Assembly (NCBI RefSeq): GCF_900188115.1
Contig: NZ_FZNW01000008.1
Coordinates: 124,001 to 188,000, forward strand
Direction: 5' to 3'
DNA length: 64,000 nucleotides
DNA from: Haloechinothrix alba
GTDB lineage: Bacteria > Actinomycetota > Actinomycetes > Mycobacteriales > Pseudonocardiaceae
This document shows positions 62,848 to 64,000 of the stretch, in pieces (within the stretch, counting starts at the first letter, position 1; every line of letters starts with the position of its first letter). Under the pieces are notes generated by a model. That model did not search any database. It was not told the DNA's origin and saw only the letters and a list, made by a program, of their open reading frames with translations. Position numbers and translations under genes: made by a program.

Positions 62848-64000
62848 TCAGCGGTTGTCGATGTAGTGCTCGAGTATCGCCGTCACGACCGGCCCCGAGG
62901 TCTGCGACCCGAACCCACCGCCGCGCACGAAGGTGGACACGACGATCTCCGGCTCCTCGGCCGGTGCCACCGCACTGAACCAGGCGTGCGGCTCCCCGTT
63001 GGGTGAGGAGGGATCCTCCGCGGTTCCGGTCTTGGCCACGCTCGATATCGGCAGCTCGTTGAGCTGGCCTGCCGTACCTCGCTCCGCCGAGGCACGCATG
63101 CCCTCGAGTACCGGGTCGAGCTTGTCGGCGAAGGACAGCTCCCGGGGCTCTTCGGTCTCCAGCTCGGTGAAGGACTCGTTACCGAACGCGGCGGCCAGCT
63201 GAGGCGTCACGATGTGTCCCGTCGCCAGCCCGGACGTCCACAGCGCGGAGTGCAGCGGGGTCACCGTCAGCGGCCCCTGCCCGATCCCCATCAACACGGT
63301 CGACCCGGTGTACCAGTTGCCACCGACCTGCTGGACCGAGTCCGGCGTTCCGAGGAACCCGGCGTTCTCCCCCGGCAGATCGATCCCGGTCGGCCTCCCG
63401 ACACCCAGTTCCTCTGCCACCGTCGCGATCTTCTCCGGCCCCAGCTCGAGTGCCAGCTTGTAGAAGTACACGTTGTCCGACATGGCGATGGCATCGACGA
63501 GGTCGTGCGGCCCCATGGGGCGCCAGTTGTCGAACGTGTGCCCTCCGAGTGAGAAGCTGGCCCCGGTAGGCACCACTCGATCGGGTGGAACCGCGTCGTA
63601 GACGGCGTTGGCGGCGGCGACCACGATCTTGAACGTCGACCCGGGTGCCACGGGCACCTGTGACACGTGGTCGATCATCGGCAGGCCGGATCCGTCCATC
63701 TCCGAGGCCAGCTCGGCGTCGTTGATCGGCGGGACGTAGACGTTGTTGTCATAGGCGGGCACGCTCGCCTTGGCGAGTACCGCCCCGGTACGCGCGTCCA
63801 TGGCGACCGCGCCACCGAGGTCCCCGCCGCTCTCCTCGATCGCGTCCGCCAGCGCTTCGTTGGCCACACGCTGCATCTCAGCGTCGAGGTGCAGCCGGAG
63901 ATGCTCACCGGGAACCGGGTCGGTTCGACCGGCAGCGGCAGCAGGCCGGCCGTCGGGCTCGACGTAGACACACTGCCAGCCGTCCGTCCCGCGCAGGATC
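62848..64000 (-). CDS. Class B penicillin-binding protein (transpeptidase), 5' end outside the window
   Basis: At least 383 residues of a peptidoglycan transpeptidase. The motifs are intact: SxxK in APGSTFKIV, SxN in AMSDNVYFYK, and KTG in VAKTGTAED. Upstream of an internal ATG at 63876 the frame continues as ...GEHLRLHLDAE to the window end, so the true start is beyond it. Elongation-type or sporulation-type class B PBPs cannot be told apart without the N-terminal domain. Confidence 0.93.
   Translation of the reverse strand, partial: ILRGTDGWQCVYVEPDGRPAAAAGRTDPVPGEHLRLHLDAEMQRVANEALADAIEESGGDLGGAVAMDARTGAVLAKASVPAYDNNVYVPPINDAELASEMDGSGLPMIDHVSQVPVAPGSTFKIVVAAANAVYDAVPPDRVVPTGASFSLGGHTFDNWRPMGPHDLVDAIAMSDNVYFYKLALELGPEKIATVAEELGVGRPTGIDLPGENAGFLGTPDSVQQVGGNWYTGSTVLMGIGQGPLTVTPLHSALWTSGLATGHIVTPQLAAAFGNESFTELETEEPRELSFADKLDPVLEGMRASAERGTAGQLNELPISSVAKTGTAEDPSSPNGEPHAWFSAVAPAEEPEIVVSTFVRGGGFGSQTSGPVVTAILEHYIDNR

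Noticed and set aside
1-64000. CRISPR arrays, insertion sequences, rRNA, tmRNA, SRP RNA or RNase P RNA
   Set aside because: No regularly spaced repeats, transposase motifs or conserved cores of these RNAs were seen on either strand.

Overview
The window is high-GC actinomycete chromosome. The gene content points to a filamentous, sporulating member of the Pseudonocardiaceae or a close relative: an SsgB-type sporulation regulator, an EspR-like DNA-binding protein, the coproporphyrin heme branch (HemE/CgoX/HemQ), DUF3000 and DUF2237 proteins, many LuxR/TetR/MarR regulators, and gene order shared with Mycobacterium tuberculosis around thrS-pgsA and around hemE-hemY-hemQ. No species can be named from the sequence alone. 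No insertion sequence, integrase or CRISPR array was seen.

Layout. (1) Bases 1-5.7 kb, mostly minus strand: phosphatidylinositol-mannoside acyltransferase (cut by the window edge), pgsA, then a MarR/YceI divergent pair and an O-methyltransferase, then an Ap4A phosphorylase and thrS. (2) 5.8-19.2 kb: a surface or exopolysaccharide locus with flippase, degenerate Wzz/Wzc copolymerase, CDP-alcohol transferase plus cytidylyltransferase, membrane-anchored beta-helix protein, secreted beta-propeller, two glycosyltransferases, an O-antigen-ligase/polymerase-like protein and an initiating sugar-phosphate transferase. (3) 19.6-20.9 kb: tRNA-Gly/Cys/Val cluster, ssgB, second tRNA-Val. (4) 21-29.5 kb: S9 peptidase, ornithine aminotransferase, ZapE, pyrimidine-reductase-like protein, CoA transferase, TAP-like lipoprotein lacking its serine nucleophile. 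(5) 29.8-38.9 kb: PknB-type receptor kinase, msrB, heme genes, DUF3000, an orphan response regulator and RNase D. (6) 38.9-45.6 kb: a two-gene kynurenine operon, wreckage of an ArsR/permease operon, a sirtuin, an AGCS symporter, a TetR gene and a 58-codon chimeric scar that looks like the two ends of a deleted glycine-betaine operon. (7) 45.7-49.4 kb: TetR-acyl-CoA dehydrogenase-acyl-CoA dehydrogenase-SDR operon. (8) 49.8-52.1 kb: an XRE regulator / ImmA-like metallopeptidase / seven-TM protein cassette. (9) 52-58.3 kb: adenosine deaminase, Cu-SOD lipoprotein, a large LuxR-family ATPase regulator and an unknown protein. (10) 58.5-64 kb: cstA with a small protein ending in Cys-Cys and an ArsA-type ATPase, a lone mreB and a class B penicillin-binding protein cut by the window edge.

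Most interesting for follow-up are the coupled regulator/peptidase/membrane cassette at 49.8-52.1 kb, the cstA/CC-tail/ArsA operon, the betaine-operon deletion scar, the strong RNA hairpin abutting the RNase D start, and the polysaccharide locus with its own CDP-alcohol chemistry. All functional statements come from reading motifs and family resemblance; no database search was run.
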